64,000 nt of DNA from Salisapilia sapeloensis (lineage: Eukaryota; Oomycota; Peronosporomycetes; Peronosporales; Salisapiliaceae): contig JAADVB010000012.1 of the NCBI GenBank assembly GCA_023334545.1, positions 78,416 to 142,415 of the forward strand, written 5' to 3'. Numbering within the stretch: position 1 is the stretch's first letter; the number at the start of each line of letters is the position of its first letter. The notes under the pieces were generated by a model. It was not told where the DNA came from. It ran no database searches and saw nothing but the letters and a program-made list of their open reading frames with translations. Made by a program: the position numbers and the translations under genes. Shown here in pieces: positions 21,103 through 31,904 of this stretch.

Positions 21103-24100
21103 TTATGCATCCAAGACACTCTGCAGCGTCCGTTGCTTCTTGCCTACGTCTCCTTTGGTCTCTGTCTTCCGCTTCTTCGAGTCACTACCAGAACTACCAG
21201 GGGACGACTTCTGATGGAAGTTCCTCTTCGCCGACGATGCAGTCGCTCGACTCAATCGATCTAGTCCGGCATTCTCCTTCTCCGGCACTCGTCCTTCTTT
21301 CTTCAGTCGTTCATGCTCCGACAAGAGTTTCTCATACTCTTGTTGCAACCGATTGTAGTCCTCTTTCATCTTGGCATGATAATGAATCTTTTGCTTATTA
21401 TTCGCATGCCCACCCAGACGCATATTCTCCTTTTGCAACGAAGACACTTGTGTCTCTAGTTCCTTTCGTTTCTTTTCCAACTCGACCTTGTCCCCTTCCA
21501 CTTCCTTCAATCGTCGACGTACATCCCCCGTCTTCTTCGTCATCTCTGCTTTCTCTTCCTTTAGCTTCTCGACTTGTTTATCCGATGCCGTCCGTCGTTC
21601 TAATTCAGCTCGCTGCGTCTTACATAACGCATGTGCTTTCTCCAGTTCATGCGTCGCTAGCTTGAGTTTCTTTTCTAGTCCGACATTCGCAGTCCGAGGT
21701 CCATCCTTTAGTTGTCGAACTTGTGCCTCCAGTTCATTCGTACGTCGCGTCTGTTCTAGTAGTTGCAGCTCGACTTCAGCATGCGAAGCTTTCGATTCTT
21801 TTAACTCATCCTGTGCTTTCCGCAGTTCCTCATTCGAGTGTTCTTTCGTTTCCAACATAGACACTTGTTGCTGTAAGGAACCAACTTGCTCTTGAAGGCT
21901 TTCTACTAGCTCTTCAGCTGTGCTTTTCTCTTTTTCAAGACAAGTGACTTGAGAACGAAGGGTTTCTAACTCCTTCGTACTAGTAGAAGATAGTTCCTGA
22001 TGCTGTGTCTCTAGAAGCTGTTTGGCTTGAGATGCATCAGATAGTTGCTGCTCTAGTGTCTCGACGTCTGATGATCGGCAAGACAGCTCCTTTTGCAGAT
22101 TGTCATATTGCTCCTGAAGAGTTTTCATCTGATGTTCAACTTGCTCTAGCTGCTGTTGACTCTCGAGTAGACGATCTTGATGGCTCTTGGCTTCTTCCAC
22201 TGCCTTTGCTTCGCGACGTTCCGTGTCTTGGAGTGTCGACTCGAGTGTCTTCTTTTCATTCGAGAGCGAAGAAGACTGTTGCTGGATACTTTCCAACTCT
22301 TTCGACTTGTCGTCGACTTGCTTCTGCAGCTTTTGCATCTCGACTGTTCGGTTCTGTCGTGCCTCCTCTATCTCCTGACGTTCCGACTCGAGCTCTTTAG
22401 TCTTTTGATTGCTTTCAGATTCAAGACGAGAGATCGTATCATCCTTTATCTTCATCTGTGACTTGAGAGAAGTCATCTGAAGACGTACTTGTTCTAGATC
22501 TTCTTCTACCGCACTCTTCTCCGACAAGAGCTGCTTCTTATCTCTTGCAAACGTCGTTTCCACCTCTTCTTTTGCCTTTTTCAAAGCAGTAAACTCTGTC
22601 TCCATCTCTTTTACACGCTCTAGACGCTCTTGACTCTGCTTTTCAATCTTTTCTTTCTGACGAACAAAGTCTTGTCGATCATCTTGCAATTGCTTCTCAT
22701 AAGCTTGTATCTGTTCTAGCTGATGGCAAGTTGTAGAAGTAAGAGATTTAATCTTGTCATCCTTTTCTTGTACTTGAGCGGAGAGAGATGACACGTCGGA
22801 CTTGGAAGCTTCTAAAGCAGAGTCAAGATGACGCTTTTCCTCGACTAGCTGCTCCTTGGCATTCGTCCACTTATGTTGCATGTCATCGCGTTCTTTCAAA
22901 ATAAAGTCCTTTTCTTCCCGAAGCTCATGTAGACGACCATTCAACTCTTTTTCGACTTGAGATTTACTCGTAAGAGCGTCTTGCAGCTTTTGCTCTTTCA
23001 ATCGCAACTCTTCCTCCACTTGTTTCTTGTCTGCTTCCAACTGACGTGTCTTGTTCCTTTCTTCTTCATGATCTTGTTCAAGCTGTTGGAAAGTAGTGTT
23101 TACTTGGTCCAATTGCTTCTCTAGTCCATCCTTTGTCGCTTGGATATTGGACATCTCATGCTCAAGTCTCTCCAGCTCCTTCTTTCTCTCAAGATGAAGA
23201 GCTTCAAGGCGCTTTTCCATTTCCTCTTTCGCGGTCGATAGGTTGCTGCATTCCTCCTCTCTTTCCTTTAACCGGCTCTCCAGATGCGTCTTGTCTATAT
23301 TCAAACGCTTCTCTTCTTCCTGTCTCGCGTGAAGATCCTTTTCCATCGTTTCCATCTTTCCCTCTGTCTTACTCAATTGATCCTTTAGCTCCTTCTCTTC
23401 TTTCTCCATCTCCATCACTTGACGTCGTACTCCCTCCACTTCTTCCTGTTTTTCTACCTGAAGGCATTGTAGCTTGTGTTCCAACTCGGACACACGTCGT
23501 CGCTCTTGTTCCTGTGCTTGAACCAATTGCTGATACAAGTCTCGCTTCATCTCTTCGAGCTCTTGCATCTTCTTCCACTCGATCCCATGTCCTTTCTGTC
23601 TCTCTTCCAATAAAGCATGTTGGATCTGAGCATACTGCTTCTCCAGTTCTTCCTTTGCTCTCGACTTTTGTGTCAACTGCATCTCCAATTCCTTCACATG
23701 CATCTCATACTTGTGTTCTATCGCTTGTCTTTGTAAGTCCGCTGCTCTGACTTTATTCAATTGATCTTGTAGCACTTGATTCATCTCGTTTAGAGACTCC
23801 AGTTGAGCATCTTCAGATAAATCCATCGGAACGTCATCTTTATCCAAACGTTCCAACAAGTCATGCTTATCATGAATCACACTTGCCAATTGCTTCGAAG
23901 TGCTTTCGAGCATACCTTCCAATAGCTTTAGCTTAGCAGCATCTCCACCAGTACTCTCAACTTCTTCCAATCGACGTTTGACGTCATCATGCTTCAATCG
24001 CCATTCAATCGCGTCTGGAGGTGGGACGTAATCTGCTTCTGGAATACGCTCGTCGCCATTACGAGAACTCTGGAGACGAAGAAGCAGTTTAAAGTGGAGA

Positions 24101-25497
24101 ATGCGCTTTTCCAACGTCGACACGAGTTCCAACGATTTGTCACTACGTACTTCAAGCTGATCGTTCAGACGCTGGAGCCTGCTACTTGCATCTAATGCTG
24201 ATGCCAAAGCATCCTCCAAGTCCCGCACACGTTCACTCGTCACACCTTCTGCTTCTGACACTGGAGTCGACGCTATGGTCTGTGCAGTCGGATGATGAAG
24301 CTGTTCACGCAATCGACGGATCTCATCTTGTAGCTGCAAGACACTTCCAGACGTATCTTCATTGATAATCGCGTGGTTGCGTATCTTCTTTGCCCGTCGA
24401 GCAAACTTTAGCGTCGATAGCGTTTCAAAAGCCGAGTCTTCTGCTGGTGAAACAGTTGCAATCATGAATGTCTTTGAGTTACCACCAAGAGAATCTTTTA
24501 ACAAGAATGTGAGCTTTGAATCCCGATAATGCACGTGTCGATCTTTTCCTTGTGACTGTTCCGCTAGCCCCATGATGACGTTACCTAAGGCTGAAAGAGA
24601 CTTGTTAATACTCCCTGCTTCCTTTAGACGATCTCCAAGTGTCTCGGCACTACGCTGTCGTTCAGACCCGGCAAGATCCACGAGATTAAATCTCGATCGA
24701 CGGATCTTAGTTACGCCATTTGCAAGTGACTCTTTCGTCTGGATCTGAAGAATGAAGACACTGTGGGAACGACTGGACTCTCGGTTCATCGCCGTTTGGC
24801 CGACGCGACGGTTGCGTGCACCTGCAGCCATAATTTCGGTAGCTCGTTGCGGTGAAGTCGCTTCTTCCTGGATCAAACCATCGACGACGACGCCCATGCG
24901 TCCCATCTCTCGAAGCTGGAGACCAACAGCGTCGTGAGTACTACCCCCATCCAGCAAATCGTACACCCTTTCATTGTAGATTTCCAGGAACGAACAAGTA
25001 AAGCTGTGTTCTACGCTCTCGACCTTTTCATCTGCATTCTCTGGTTCCTCCGATGGCATGCTATTCAACGCATCTTGAAACAAATAGTCAAACACACGCG
25101 GTACAAGACCTTTAGACGACGACGATTGGGTATCATGTTCATCCGGACCTTGCATCGTATACGTTTTACCAGACCCTGTCTGTCCGTACGCAAAGATAGT
25201 TCCGTTATAACCACGTAAACAAGCCTGTGTAATCGGACGTCCGACGGTATCAAAAACCTGCTCTTGTGTCGAGTCCTCACCAAACACTCGATCGTACGTA
25301 AACGTCTTGGGACCTCCAGGTGCCTGTTTTCCATGCAACAGCAACGTCTGATGCGTATTATCATTCGCGACAGACACGCACTTGCGAATGTGTGAGACTT
25401 GAGGTCCATGAAAGGAGCCTCCATGCCACTCTCGATCGTTTGGAGGCCGCACGCGACAGAAGACCTGAACGTTGCTCCCGCGCGCATCCGTTGCCAT
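21103..25497 (-). CDS. Kinesin-12 (KIF15-like) motor with long coiled coil
   Basis: Intronless, 1464 aa from the ATG at 25497. Upstream in-frame codons to 25578 are Lys-rich leader-like sequence. The motor (about 9-385) has VQVFCRVRPP, P-loop [58 protein letters not shown] and YRDSKLTFLLKDSLGG. The neck INEDTSGSVLQLQDEIRRLREQL (positions about 24368-24300) is the kinesin-12 hallmark. About 950 residues of almost unbroken Gln/Glu/Lys coiled coil follow, ending in a basic tail. Kinesin-12 motors act in spindle bipolarity, or in plants in phragmoplast positioning. A 4.4-kb exon without introns is notable but normal for this family here. Confidence 0.88.
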   Translation of the reverse strand: MATDARGSNVQVFCRVRPPNDREWHGGSFHGPQVSHIRKCVSVANDNTHQTLLLHGKQAPGGPKTFTYDRVFGEDSTQEQVFDTVGRPITQACLRGYNGTIFAYGQTGSGKTYTMQGPDEHDTQSSSSKGLVPRVFDYLFQDALNSMPSEEPENADEKVESVEHSFTCSFLEIYNERVYDLLDGGSTHDAVGLQLREMGRMGVVVDGLIQEEATSPQRATEIMAAGARNRRVGQTAMNRESSRSHSVFILQIQTKESLANGVTKIRRSRFNLVDLAGSERQRSAETLGDRLKEAGSINKSLSALGNVIMGLAEQSQGKDRHVHYRDSKLTFLLKDSLGGNSKTFMIATVSPAEDSAFETLSTLKFARRAKKIRNHAIINEDTSGSVLQLQDEIRRLREQLHHPTAQTIASTPVSEAEGVTSERVRDLEDALASALDASSRLQRLNDQLEVRSDKSLELVSTLEKRILHFKLLLRLQSSRNGDERIPEADYVPPPDAIEWRLKHDDVKRRLEEVESTGGDAAKLKLLEGMLESTSKQLASVIHDKHDLLERLDKDDVPMDLSEDAQLESLNEMNQVLQDQLNKVRAADLQRQAIEHKYEMHVKELEMQLTQKSRAKEELEKQYAQIQHALLEERQKGHGIEWKKMQELEEMKRDLYQQLVQAQEQERRRVSELEHKLQCLQVEKQEEVEGVRRQVMEMEKEEKELKDQLSKTEGKMETMEKDLHARQEEEKRLNIDKTHLESRLKEREEECSNLSTAKEEMEKRLEALHLERKKELERLEHEMSNIQATKDGLEKQLDQVNTTFQQLEQDHEEERNKTRQLEADKKQVEEELRLKEQKLQDALTSKSQVEKELNGRLHELREEKDFILKERDDMQHKWTNAKEQLVEEKRHLDSALEASKSDVSSLSAQVQEKDDKIKSLTSTTCHQLEQIQAYEKQLQDDRQDFVRQKEKIEKQSQERLERVKEMETEFTALKKAKEEVETTFARDKKQLLSEKSAVEEDLEQVRLQMTSLKSQMKIKDDTISRLESESNQKTKELESERQEIEEARQNRTVEMQKLQKQVDDKSKELESIQQQSSSLSNEKKTLESTLQDTERREAKAVEEAKSHQDRLLESQQQLEQVEHQMKTLQEQYDNLQKELSCRSSDVETLEQQLSDASQAKQLLETQHQELSSTSTKELETLRSQVTCLEKEKSTAEELVESLQEQVGSLQQQVSMLETKEHSNEELRKAQDELKESKASHAEVELQLLEQTRRTNELEAQVRQLKDGPRTANVGLEKKLKLATHELEKAHALCKTQRAELERRTASDKQVEKLKEEKAEMTKKTGDVRRRLKEVEGDKVELEKKRKELETQVSSLQKENMRLGGHANNKQKIHYHAKMKEDYNRLQQEYEKLLSEHERLKKEGRVPEKENAGLDRLSRATASSAKRNFHQKSSPGSSGSDSKKRKTETKGDVGKKQRTLQSVLDA

Positions 25498-25713
25498 GGT
25501 CAACGTGTGCCTTTTGTTGTCTTTTGGAGTTTTCTTTTGTGTTTTCTTTTGGCGGGAAGATTTGAATTGAATATACAAATATCAAATGAAATATGTTCTA
25601 CGAGACTCTTGAAAAGAAAAAGAAAAGAAATTGGTGCCAATCGAACGAAGTGTTGAATTGGAAGCAAAAGAGAGAGATGGTAAAGCTCTAGGCATGAGAA
25701 ATTGTCTAGAGGT

Positions 25714-26396
25714 TTAGTGATCTTCGTTTTCACAGAACTCGGCATACGCTTTTTCATCCATGAGACCTTCAAGTTCCGACGCATCATCCACCTAAGACAT
25801 GGCAAAGATAAAAAATGAGGCATGAACAAGTTGTAATGGAAATGTAAAGTCTACGCACCTGGATCTTCATAAACCAGCCTTCTCCTTCCGGATCTTCATT
25901 GACGAGGTGCGGGTTCTCGGCCAATTCCTACGAGATTGGATGACCAAGAATCAGAATCAGATCTTCTTGAAGCAGAAGGAGACGCATGTACCTCGTTGAT
26001 GCCGGTGACTTTACCGCCGGCAGGAGCATACACGTCGCTCGCAGCCTTGACGGATTCAACCGCGCCAAAGGCTTCCCTAGAATCCATGTAAAAACAACGT
26101 AAGTGCAAGCTCGAGCATACAAATTATCATCAAAATACGCACTCTTTCTTGAAGGCGTCTCCAATGGACGGCAAGTCGACGAACACGACATCACCGAGCT
26201 GGTTTTGCGCAAAGTCGGTAATTCCGACGGTCGCTTCGGCGCCGTCCAGCGAAATGTACTCGTGCTGCTGCGTGTACTTGGTCGAGAAGTTGGCCGCAAG
26301 CGACGACGATCTCGAGAGGTTCACGAGAGCATTGGATTTTGCAACCTTGGGCACTGCTCGCGAAAGCAGAGTCGCTGCACGTACTGCCATAACCAT
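25714..26396 (-). CDS. GCSH: Glycine cleavage system H protein, mitochondrial
   Basis: Four exons: 26396..26143, 26076..25992, 25927..25859, 25791..25714, giving 161 aa. The Arg/Ser-rich presequence (about 1-38) targets mitochondria. The domain begins [20 protein letters not shown]. The lipoyl attachment site is [15 protein letters not shown] with Lys near residue 95. [19 protein letters not shown] and a C-terminal [14 protein letters not shown] complete the fold. It carries the aminomethyl group between the P, T and L proteins of glycine decarboxylase. The start is 142 nt from the divergent PUS1-like gene. Confidence 0.95.
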
Positions 26397-26538
26397 TATC
26401 CTCTTGTTCCGAACGTCGCAAAAGATGATGTGAACGGATTGGTACCTCCCGCATACAAACGTCAAGTCAAATCGCAAGTCTATGTTTTAATCCAGTCAAG
26501 TTCAAGTCGACCATTTCGCACCAATTGTCACGGCCACG
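26397..26538. promoter_or_regulatory. Shared divergent promoter region, GCSH / PUS1-like
   Basis: The only sequence between two divergent start codons is 142 nt long. It must carry both promoters. No motif was identified with confidence. Confidence 0.4.
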
Positions 26539-28360
26539 ATGCTACGAGTACTTGGCACCGGATTATCTCGTGCTGGCGGTGGTGTTCATGCAATCAGGCA
26601 ACATCACCGGCCTTGCATGGTACCTGCAAGCCCTTTGCAATACTTAAAAACAGACTATGCGAGGTCAATGAGCTCTGAAAGCCGTGATAAACTGGTGAAG
26701 CGAAAGGTGGCATTCGTCGCTGGCTACAATGGGAATAGTTATCATGGCGTGCAGTTAAATGACAGTGTTCCAACGGTGGAGCACCAATTGCGACAGGCTT
26801 TGTTTGACTGTGGAGCTATTCGTGAATCTAACTTTGAAGATTTGTCCAAAATCGACTGGGCTCGAAGTAGTCGGACGGACAAAGGCGTCCATGCTGGCTG
26901 CATTGTGGTACGTCTCTTTCTCTTCCGTTTAGCCCTGTAGCCACTGCATTTCTCCTGTTGACTTGATGCAATTATATAACGCTGCCTATATAGTTTTCTG
27001 CTAAGCTACTGATCGATGAAGACGCGATTGACTCTCGAACAGACCGTATCCCATACCTTACCGAAGCTGTGAATGCTCGTCTACCTGAAAGTATTCGCAT
27101 CTTCTCCTTTACACGTGTTCACAAGCGTTTTAACGCTCGACATAACTGTGTCCTTCGAGACTATGAGTACTTCCTCCCTCTTTCGTTTTTTCAAGAAAGT
27201 CAAATCGATGGATCGAAAGTAGATATTGACGAAGCGATTGCAACGTTCTGCTCTGCTTTACGTCAATATGAAGGTGTACATGACTTTCATAACTTTACCA
27301 AGTCCCGATCGTTCTTCTATCGTCGACGGGCAAAGTACATGCAAGAGAGTACAAGTAATGAAGACGAGAGTGCTGAAGCAACGTTTGAGACGCAGTTTAT
27401 TAATGAAGAGAAGACGGAACGTAAGAAACTACCTCGTCATCGTCGTGCTGTCTACTCTTGCTCCGCTTCGCGCATTGAAGATTTTTGTGGCACATCCTAC
27501 GTCCGTGTTCACGTCGTCGGCCAAGCATTTCTACTCAATCAGATCCGATGCATGATCGGAGGTGCCTTTGCTCTCGCGACGAATCAAATGTCTCAAACGG
27601 CATTTGACGCTGCGTTGGAGACGAATCGAGTCGTTCGTGTCCCGATTGCTCCACCAGACGGACTCGTCCTCTTGAGCTGTACGTTAGGAGGCAAGATGCA
27701 TGCCGTATCTCTCCTGCCAGATCCGAATACAGAGCTCGCGAAGGAACGAAAGGACTTGACGCATCGAGTGTTGCTTGGAAAGAAAGAGGACAATCAGATG
27801 AGCAAGTTCCGGGAGGAAGTGATCTATCCAGAAGTCCATGCTGCTTGGCAGGAAGCGGATATGGAACGATGGAGAGCATACTTGGAACGTGTGATTGAGA
27901 CGAATGAAGAGTTAAATGAGAGTGACTTGGAAACGGCGTTGGAACAAGTACGTGAAGAGCGGGAAGGAAAGGATCGCAAGCGACAGGAGTTTGCCGAGAA
28001 GAGGCGCAAAGAGGCAGCGGAGAGAGAAGCCAAGGAACCGCTGATGGGCAAAGGAGGAAGTGCTTTGCCACGACAGTTTACTACCAAGTTGTGCGTGCAC
28101 TATGGTGTCGCTCCTGGGATCTTCACTGGTGACTTACAGCGTGCAATCTCCAAGGTATGTACATGAGGTATATGGATATGTGACTCGTATTGATTTTGTA
28201 TTCTTAGCACTTTCGACTGGGCTACATTCCATTGGAAGCGACAGAAGACGAGGTGCTCGAGTACATTGATGCCACGGGTGTAGAGAAACTGGTAAAGGAA
28301 GGTCGGCATCTTCGTCAGGCGCAACAGTCGACACCGATGCCTCGTCGTAACAAACAATAG
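26539..28360 (+). CDS. tRNA pseudouridine synthase, PUS1 (TruA) family
   Basis: Three exons, 26539..26907, 26994..28154 and 28208..28360, encode 560 aa. The N-terminal 55 residues could be a mitochondrial leader with an alternative start near SMSSESRDKL. The catalytic motif is ARSSRTDKGVHA, whose Asp forms the covalent adduct with uridine. VAGYNGNSYHGVQLN at the start, FNARHNCVLRDYEYFLP, and VHVVGQAFLLNQIRCMIGG complete the fold. A charged, coiled C-terminal extension of about 150 residues goes beyond bacterial TruA. It converts U to pseudouridine in tRNA, and in PUS1 also in some mRNA and snRNA. Confidence 0.92.
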
Positions 28361-28381
28361 ATAGGTCTTTTGCAACGGTGT

Positions 28382-29203
28382 TTAGTTCTCCACGACTGCT
28401 ACAAGTGTACCAGATGTGACTTTCGTACGTCGAACGAGACCTCTACCTTCCATGTCAGACAGATGGTAGTCTAGCGGCAGTGTTGAATGCCGTAGCTTGC
28501 GTTTCTTGAGCTGAGTTTCGGCTACTTCCTTGTATTTCGTTCGTTTTAAAGTCGATAGAAGCGTCGAGCGAGTTTTTGACAGAGCTGTCACGAGCTTACC
28601 GATCCCTGGTAAGGATAATGTAAAGCTCTCGTGGTGCAGACTTGTCGTGGACCGAAGGAATCCGATGCGTTGTAGCCAAATAGCATACTGACGCGCACTC
28701 TCGACGCTTATTTCACTGCTTATGGTCCGTTTGGCGTTCATAGCACCATGCAGATATGCAATAGTGATAGACGATTCCATGCAGACATCTTGTAAAATAT
28801 TTCGAAGCTGCTTTAGAGCTGCAAGTTGGCTACTTTTGCTATCACATGACGGACGAGATGTGATTTTCTCCATGCTCGAGTCAATACAAGCTTCATAGGT
28901 GGCAAATTGAACGAGAACGTAGTCTTCCTTTCCAGTCGGAATAGGAAAGCTGATTAAAGTCTTATTCAATTGATGCTCATGCACGCTCTGGTCCACTCGC
29001 GTCCGATTCGGTAGCACAGCGTAGAGTTGGTGCCACAGAACGAGCGGTGGGAGCTTCCATTCACGAAAACCCTTGGCACTACGACTATGGATCAATTCCA
29101 ACGTCGCTAACACATCATCGACGATATCGTCAGTTACTTCCCATTCGTCCTCTGCCTCTACGGCCGATCGCTGCGTCGGAGCAGGCCGACGCCGACGGAG
29201 CAT
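28382..29203 (-). CDS. STK19-like winged-helix protein
   Basis: Intronless, 273 aa. The arrangement resembles STK19, which despite its name is a DNA-binding winged-helix factor used in transcription-coupled repair rather than a kinase. Supporting segments are WKLPPLVLWHQLYAVLPNRTRVD, YVLVQFATYEACIDSSM and, at the end, DYHLSDMEGRGLVRRTKVTSGTLVAVVEN (positions about 28480-28385). No kinase motifs are present. A basic MLRRRRPAP N-terminus is followed by an acidic stretch. A stop codon lies immediately upstream in frame, so 29203 is the only start without splicing. It is 1 nt away from the start of the divergent gene. Confidence 0.62.
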   Translation of the reverse strand: MLRRRRPAPTQRSAVEAEDEWEVTDDIVDDVLATLELIHSRSAKGFREWKLPPLVLWHQLYAVLPNRTRVDQSVHEHQLNKTLISFPIPTGKEDYVLVQFATYEACIDSSMEKITSRPSCDSKSSQLAALKQLRNILQDVCMESSITIAYLHGAMNAKRTISSEISVESARQYAIWLQRIGFLRSTTSLHHESFTLSLPGIGKLVTALSKTRSTLLSTLKRTKYKEVAETQLKKRKLRHSTLPLDYHLSDMEGRGLVRRTKVTSGTLVAVVEN

Positions 29204-29204
29204 A

Positions 29205-30517
29205 ATGAGTCACTCGTTTAACTTGAAGTTTGTATGACGTTGGTTTTGGGTTTTCTCTGCATGCCTTTTGAAGCTACCAGTAGGTCCTTGACCAGCTTTT
29301 CTTCTACGAGAAGCGCAGGAAGTCGGTCGGAATTGTCAAGACTTGCGTATATGGGGCGCGAACCGCTAACGTCGTGGCTATGGCGGCTCTCGCGCCTCTG
29401 TTTGTCCGTCTGTCGATCATTTCCAGGCATGCTCGTCGCAACGACATCCTTTTCTTCATTCGGTATTTGCTCTATACTACTGTAAGTGAGCATTTGGCTT
29501 ACGCTAGTGTGTAGTCCGTGGGCATGTGGAGATCACTGTCCAAGACTACTCGTTTAAAGGTAGTGTGGTCGTGTATTAGTCGTAAAAAGCATGAATTCCG
29601 ACATGACATGATGATGATAGGGACGAAAGAGCAGGATGTCGCGGTCATTGAAGCCGCCGAGTTCCAAACTTCCGACCTTCCTCGCGTTCTTGAAAGTATA
29701 ATTTGTCATATAAAATCATGTATGTCCTTCTGACGATGGGATAGCTCTCGCAGATCCAGACAGTCGACGCCTAATGCCGACATCTGGTAGTCTCACCTTT
29801 GATGACAAAGACTCGGACCTATCTGAGAGAGACGTTGCGGTTCTACTTATGCTACTCATGCTTAGTTTCCACCTCGCTAATTGCGGATTTAATTTCGTTC
29901 GTTCCATGTTTGCAAAACGAGGACAAACTACCCACAAATCTCTTTTACTCTGCGATGCACCTCACCAGTGTGAAAAGCAGGCAGCTTTACAATTATTTCA
30001 TTTGCAATTTCTCTTGGCTGCGAGAAGATTGGAACAGCGAACAGATAATAACGTCTCGATACAGGAAGACCGTTCAGATGATGAGCAAGAGACTCGATTG
30101 CTACAAAGCGTACAGTCGATCGTGGGCGACGTACAGCATTTAAGTGTCTCTGAGCTATTGGAGTCTTTGGAATCACTTCATGTAACAGACGCAAAGTCGT
30201 TGACGGCAAGTATTGAAACGTACGTTGCAGAGATGAAGCGAGGGTTGGAAGAAGATGCTGAAAGTGCGTCCAAAGCCTGGGGTCGAATCCAGAGACTATA
30301 TTCCGGAACGTCGGATCGGAAACAGACTTGTAGAGTAAGTCAAGCAACGTTGCCTCGACGGCATACGTCACCGGGTGTCGGTATGAGAGAAGCTGGACGA
30401 AATGCTGTGTTGAAGAGATTGGCAGAGGATTTGCCGCATGGATTTACGCCAGAAATGTTTGCGACTTTGGGCAAGTCACTGAAAGAAAGTATTGGCGAGG
30501 AGCAACAACCAAGATGA
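29205..30517 (+). CDS. Unrecognised five-exon gene, possibly membrane-associated N-terminus
   Basis: Reconstructed from phase-compatible GT-AG junctions: 29205..29231, 29284..29481, 29532..29559, 29621..29695, 29745..30517, giving 366 aa. The introns of 49-61 nt match the rest of the window, and each join removes an in-frame stop or restores the frame. The N-terminus runs FVLDQLFFYEKRRKSVGIVK, ARTANVVAMAALAPLFVRLS, then ITVQDYSFKGTKEQDVAVIE. A hydrophobic stretch AVLLMLLMLSFHLA lies in the middle, and the C-terminal half is acidic and helical. I recognise no family. Exons 3-5 are better supported than exon 1. Confidence 0.6.
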
Positions 30518-31344
30518 GGATGCGACTGTTTTTGCTGAAGATTGGCTTCTCACCGATGTATATCTCATCTCCTCCTCACAGGAACTTGGTTGTAAAAATA
30601 TAATTCTAACATGGTTCGGCAACTTTGTGTGATACGTGGACCACTTTTGACTAGAAATATGTATGCTAAACAGGAAATGGTCGCTAAGGTGAATCTACAA
30701 ATAGTACGCATTTGGCTTCGTCTCATGTTTGATAGAGATACTGTATGGGTTGATTTTTACGCCAAGTATATTGCTTCCTGCGTTTTAAAGAGCTTTATAA
30801 ATAGCTGTGCAAGCTTGTCGTGAATGCCGATTTAGTTCATGCGAATCGCTTTGCAAGTATCGCTACTTTGGCTTTCATATTGCGTAGAATTTGCTGTTGT
30901 AGGGATAGGAGTGAGAATTTTAACTACAAGAACGGGAAGAGCGTGGCAAGCAAAACATCTCTGTTTGAAGAAGTAACCTGTCATACGTACTATATAGCTT
31001 TATATCCAAGGATAAAGAGATTAAAACTAATATTTCATACGAGATGCGTCTAACGTGCATGCTGTCATTGCTTTCTTGCAGACACCTGTGATTCTGCAAA
31101 ACACCGATACAATATTATCCGAATCGACTAGACAAATGCCCGATTACTTTACACTCTTCTACTGTACTATAAATGATTACACCTTTTTCATTACTTTCGG
31201 TAAAAGGCTTGAAGCAAAATATCACCAACGGATCAATATAACAGAAATGGAATGCCTTTAACACACAAGTAGTGCTTATTCAGAACTCGTTCGTAGGCTA
31301 AAAGACAAATTCAGTGACAAGAACAACATTCTATATTGATCAAA
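30518..31344. other. Intergenic, AT-rich, no gene seen
   Basis: About 830 nt rich in A and T with frequent stops in all frames. Short open frames at 30611-31261 have no motif and no splice partners that I trust. Confidence 0.5.
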
Positions 31345-31740
31345 CTAGGATGATTCTTTCGGCGTAAGGAATCGAGCGACCTCGTCGTCATTTTGTCCAT
31401 GGCCTTGTAGTCGCAGCTTGGAGTTGTCGTAGGCAAGCATCACACCTCCAAGTGTACCGATGATACCTGAGAATAGAAACCCAGGAACAGCAAGCGGCTT
31501 GGATAGCTGTCGGCCTATATATTTTGCTTTAATATTGCGTATTCCCAAGATACTTTATGTCACCATCATACCAATCAAATAGCCTAGTGGGAAGCACACC
31601 GCACCCAGTCCTGCGGCCTGGGTAAAGTCATTCTTGCTGCAATTTTCCCAAATCTGCTTTGTTGTCGGGTTTTCCAAGACCACCGGATATTTTGGTGTCC
31701 GATAGTCATTAAACACCGGAGGCTTCCGCTCTTCACTCAT
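31345..31740 (-). CDS. NADH:ubiquinone oxidoreductase 21 kDa-type subunit, copy A
   Basis: Two exons, 31740..31572 and 31514..31345, give 112 aa. The N-terminal PKYPVVLENPTTKQIWENC, followed by a membrane segment and then FSGIIGTLGGVMLAYDNSKLRLQGHGQNDDEV (positions about 31480-31390), fits the complex I 21 kDa/NUXM accessory subunit family. That family pairs a YPV...DP start with a membrane hairpin and a S-x-F/L-R-L-x-G tail. It is paralogous to the gene at 43913-44295: same length, same SxxRLQGxxxND tail, and an intron at the equivalent codon in the same phase (1). Confidence 0.65.
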
Positions 31741-31904
31741 TCTCCTCGTCTATTGTTTCGGTCGATGTGTGCTCAAGTAGCCACTCTTTCGTCCATACGT
31801 AATATTAGCTCTTTTACTAAACCACACACCACGAAAGAAATATTTATAAAAATTTCATTTCGAGTCTTCTCCCTATAGCTCCGACCTCCGCTCCCTCACT
31901 CGGC
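31741..31904. promoter_or_regulatory. Shared divergent promoter region, complex I copy A / MINDY
   Basis: A gap of 164 nt holding both promoters. A TATAAAAATTTCATTT stretch near 31843 precedes the pyrimidine-rich leader of the MINDY gene and could be a core promoter element. Confidence 0.4.

Noticed and set aside
29218-29493. A 91-aa minus-strand open frame upstream of the STK19-like gene
   Set aside because: It is low-complexity and polar, and the opposite strand gives a fluent spliced protein with good introns, so this is a shadow.
29928-30371. A 147-aa minus-strand frame
   Set aside because: It lies wholly inside the last exon of the plus-strand gene. The plus frame is longer and continues upstream through four exons.
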